26,093 nucleotides of DNA from NCBI GenBank assembly GCA_964409335.1, contig CAYPCW010000038.1, positions 1 to 26,093 on the forward strand, given 5' to 3'. The notes under the pieces were generated by a model that was given only the letters and a program-made list of their open reading frames with translations, was not told where the DNA came from and made no database searches. A program made the position numbers and the translations under genes. Numbering within the stretch: the first letter of the stretch is position 1; every line of letters begins with the position of its first letter. The stretch is from JABMOW01 sp964409335. Its GTDB lineage: Bacteria; Fidelibacterota; Marinisomatia; SCGC-AAA003-L08; JACNLC01. Shown here piece after piece: positions 23,782-26,093 of the stretch.

Positions 23782-26093
23782 ATGCCTGAAATTGTAAAGA
23801 AAAAAAGAATTTTTCAAATTGCTATAGAGTTCAATATATCCCATAATGAAATTATTAGCTTTTTGGGCAAATTGGGGATTGAAGATGCCAGTGTTAATTC
23901 CCCTGTTGATTTGGATACCTATGATAAAATTTTTGTAGAGTTTTCTAAAGATAAAGAAGCGCTTGACAGATTCCGGAAAGATCAGGCACGACAGAATATT
24001 AAGGATACTATCCGGAACAAAGATATTGAAGGCAATAAGGACAAATCCGTTCCGGTTGGATCAAAAAAACGGGGTTCTGATATCAAGGAGCCTATGGTTT
24101 CGCTGCAAGATAGGTTATCTCGTGAAAAACAGCGGCTCCAGGAAGAAAAACAAAAAGTAGCCAAGCTTGCTGAAGAGGATGCCAGTTTAAAGCAAATTGA
24201 AAGCAAACCTGAAACGCTGGTGCCCTCGAAAGTAAAGGACGAAAAGAGTACCGCGGATCAACCGGGAATGGGATTAAAAATAATTTCAAAACCTGAACCC
24301 AAAGAAGAACTCAAAACGGCAAAATCCAAAAAAGAGAAGAAAAAAGGGTCTGTCTCCCCAAAATTACCTGTCACTGAAGACATGTCTAAACCAATCCATA
24401 CATCGAACATATTTGCAAATGAAAAAAAATCAAAGGATAAATTATCCAAACTTAAGCAAATTCATGTCCGGGACATTGCGGATAAATTAAATCAGTCTAA
24501 AAAAACACGCCCTCCAAAGGAAAAATCAACTTCTGTGGCAATTTCTGGTTTGAAAACCAAATCTACGACTCAAATCGGTGGCAGGGGGGATAAACGAAAA
24601 TATCAGAAATCACCTAAAAAATCCTCTGAAGAGATTTCAATTGATGGTGAAAAGAAAAGAATTAAAATTCCTGAATTCAGCACAGTTGATGAACTGGCAC
24701 GATCAATGAATGTGAGCGCTAATGATGTCATTAAATCGTGCATGTCGATGGGGATGATGGCTTCCATCAATTTCAGATTAGATATGGAATCCATTCAACT
24801 TATTGCCGACGAATTTGGATATACGATTGAAGCAGATACTGGGATAGGGGATGAATCCATCGAAAGACTGCAAATTAGTGAAATGGAAGCACGGGATTTA
24901 TCAGCCAGGCCACCGGTAGTCACTATCATGGGTCATGTTGACCATGGGAAGACCTCTTTGTTGGATTATATCCGAAAGGAAAATGTCGTTGCCGGTGAAT
25001 CGGGTGGGATCACACAACATATCGGTGCATACGAGGTCGTGTTGGACTCCGGAGAGAAAATCACCTTTATTGACACACCAGGGCATGCTGCTTTTACGGC
25101 AATGCGGTCAAGAGGTGCGCAGGTTACCGATATCGTCGTCATTATTGTTGCCGCAGATGACGGAGTAATGCCTCAGACCAAGGAAGCAATCGATCATGCA
25201 AGAGCAGCAGGTGTCCCTATCATTATTGCCGTAAATAAAATTGATTTGCCAAGCGCCAATCCGGATAAAATTCTTCGTGAACTCTCCGAACAAAATATAT
25301 TGGTTGAAGATTGGGGTGGAAAAATCCAGTGTGCCTCAATATCTGCAAAAACAGGCGACGGCATAAAGTCACTACTGGATAAAATATTAATCGAGGCTGA
25401 AATGCTCGAACTAAAAGCACCCTGGAATACTTATGCATCGGGTGTGGTCATTGAATCGCGACTGGACAGAGGGTACGGAGCTGTGGCTACCATTCTCATA
25501 CAATCCGGGACACTTAAAAAAGGGGACGTATTCGTCTGTGGTTCCCAATATGCCAGGGTGAGGGCAATTCTCGATGAACGCAATAACCGGCTTGATGTGG
25601 CCAATCCATCCGATCCTGTACAGATACTCGGGTTTTCAGAAGTGCCAAATGCAGGAGATAAATTCTATGTACTTGATGATGAACGTGAAGCACGAAGGAT
25701 TGCTTTACAACGGTCTCAACTGCATCGGGAAGCAGAACACAGACGGTTCAGACATTTAACCCTCGAACAAATTGGTAAGAGAATATCCGAAGGAGAGATC
25801 AAAAATCTTGACGTCATCATCAAAGGCGATGTGGATGGCTCAATTGAAGCTATCAGTGACGCACTAATGGGATTATCCACCAGTGAGGTTGTTGTGAATA
25901 TCGTACACCGATCGGTAGGAATGATCACCGAGAGCGATGTTTCTCTTGCCAACGCCTCTAATGCTATTATTATTGCCTTTAATGTTATGGCGACACCCGA
26001 AGCCCGTTTGATTGCAAAATCAGAGAAAAGAGACACTAGGCATCATTCGTTTACTTATGACGCAGTGAAAGAGATTAACATGGCACTGGAGGG
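23782..26093 (+). CDS. infB: Translation initiation factor IF-2 (3' end outside window)
   Basis: IF-2 is the GTPase that brings initiator tRNA to the ribosome. The frame is open from ATG 23782 to the window end, 770 codons. A first IF2N domain lies at about 4-55 (IFQIAIEFNISHNEIISFLGKLG). A long Lys/Glu-rich, low-complexity linker follows (about 60-290). A second IF2N domain is at about 292-350 (FSTVDELARSMNVSANDVIKSCMSMG). The G domain has G1 GHVDHGKT (384-391), G2 GITQHIG, G3 DTPGH (431-435), G4 NKID (485-488) and G5 SAK (521-523). Domain II and the start of domain III follow (GVVIESRLDRGYGAVATILIQSG, VIIKGDVDGSIEAI). Near the window end several usually conserved residues differ (FNVMATPEA, KRDTRHHSFTYD). 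No strong Shine-Dalgarno precedes the ATG. Only about 100-150 residues should be missing. Confidence 0.96.
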   Translation, partial: MPEIVKKKRIFQIAIEFNISHNEIISFLGKLGIEDASVNSPVDLDTYDKIFVEFSKDKEALDRFRKDQARQNIKDTIRNKDIEGNKDKSVPVGSKKRGSDIKEPMVSLQDRLSREKQRLQEEKQKVAKLAEEDASLKQIESKPETLVPSKVKDEKSTADQPGMGLKIISKPEPKEELKTAKSKKEKKKGSVSPKLPVTEDMSKPIHTSNIFANEKKSKDKLSKLKQIHVRDIADKLNQSKKTRPPKEKSTSVAISGLKTKSTTQIGGRGDKRKYQKSPKKSSEEISIDGEKKRIKIPEFSTVDELARSMNVSANDVIKSCMSMGMMASINFRLDMESIQLIADEFGYTIEADTGIGDESIERLQISEMEARDLSARPPVVTIMGHVDHGKTSLLDYIRKENVVAGESGGITQHIGAYEVVLDSGEKITFIDTPGHAAFTAMRSRGAQVTDIVVIIVAADDGVMPQTKEAIDHARAAGVPIIIAVNKIDLPSANPDKILRELSEQNILVEDWGGKIQCASISAKTGDGIKSLLDKILIEAEMLELKAPWNTYASGVVIESRLDRGYGAVATILIQSGTLKKGDVFVCGSQYARVRAILDERNNRLDVANPSDPVQILGFSEVPNAGDKFYVLDDEREARRIALQRSQLHREAEHRRFRHLTLEQIGKRISEGEIKNLDVIIKGDVDGSIEAISDALMGLSTSEVVVNIVHRSVGMITESDVSLANASNAIIIAFNVMATPEARLIAKSEKRDTRHHSFTYDAVKEINMALE

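Noticed and set aside
1..26093. CRISPR arrays, insertion sequences, rRNA
   Set aside because: No regularly spaced repeats, transposase sequence or rRNA-like conserved stretches were seen on either strand.

Overview
The window looks like a chromosomal segment from a Gram-negative bacterium of the FCB superphylum. Three encoded proteins end in a type IX secretion (T9SS) sorting domain of the YPNPFNP type. One of these also carries a gingipain/PorU-like C25 peptidase domain, a beta-propeller region and a dockerin. Coding density is high, base composition is moderate, and GTG/TTG starts are common. This combination is typical of Marinimicrobia, Ignavibacteria or Calditrichota-like lineages; my best guess is Neomarinimicrobiota, but I cannot prove that from the sequence alone.

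Layout. (1) 1-3948: acyl-CoA metabolism. The 3' part of accA is followed by a thiolase-fold protein translationally coupled to a Zn-ribbon/OB-fold (DUF35) partner, then a crotonase. The thiolase-fold protein lacks the nucleophilic cysteine, so it may be an aldolase rather than a thiolase. (2) 3987-5675: an M1-type metallopeptidase lipoprotein. (3) 5775-13849: a cell-surface block. It holds two secreted T9SS proteins, an O-antigen ligase-like membrane protein lying between them, and a 1545-residue protein that joins a PorU-like C25 peptidase to a PorZ-like propeller, a dockerin and a T9SS sorting domain. In known T9SS biology PorU, PorZ and anionic LPS cooperate to anchor cargo, so this block may be a surface-attachment module. 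(4) 13857-17292: a partly decayed stretch. A polysaccharide deacetylase is interrupted by one amber codon, an RNase Z-like MBL hydrolase is intact, and a TPR sensor histidine kinase is broken by about seven frameshifts and two stops. (5) 17335-17418: tRNA-Leu(CAA) on the minus strand. (6) 17623-21419: a tight operon of long-chain acyl-CoA ligase, purM and gpsA. (7) 21571-21644: tRNA-Arg(CCU), followed by a YfgM-like TPR membrane protein, nusA and the 5' part of infB, which runs off the window end.

All protein-coding genes are on the plus strand; only tRNA-Leu is on the minus strand. There is no sign of a CRISPR array, insertion sequence, integrase or rRNA. The most interesting items are the PorU/PorZ-type composite protein beside an O-antigen ligase, the cysteine-less thiolase/DUF35 pair, the RNase Z-like protein without the flexible arm, and the locally decayed deacetylase and kinase.
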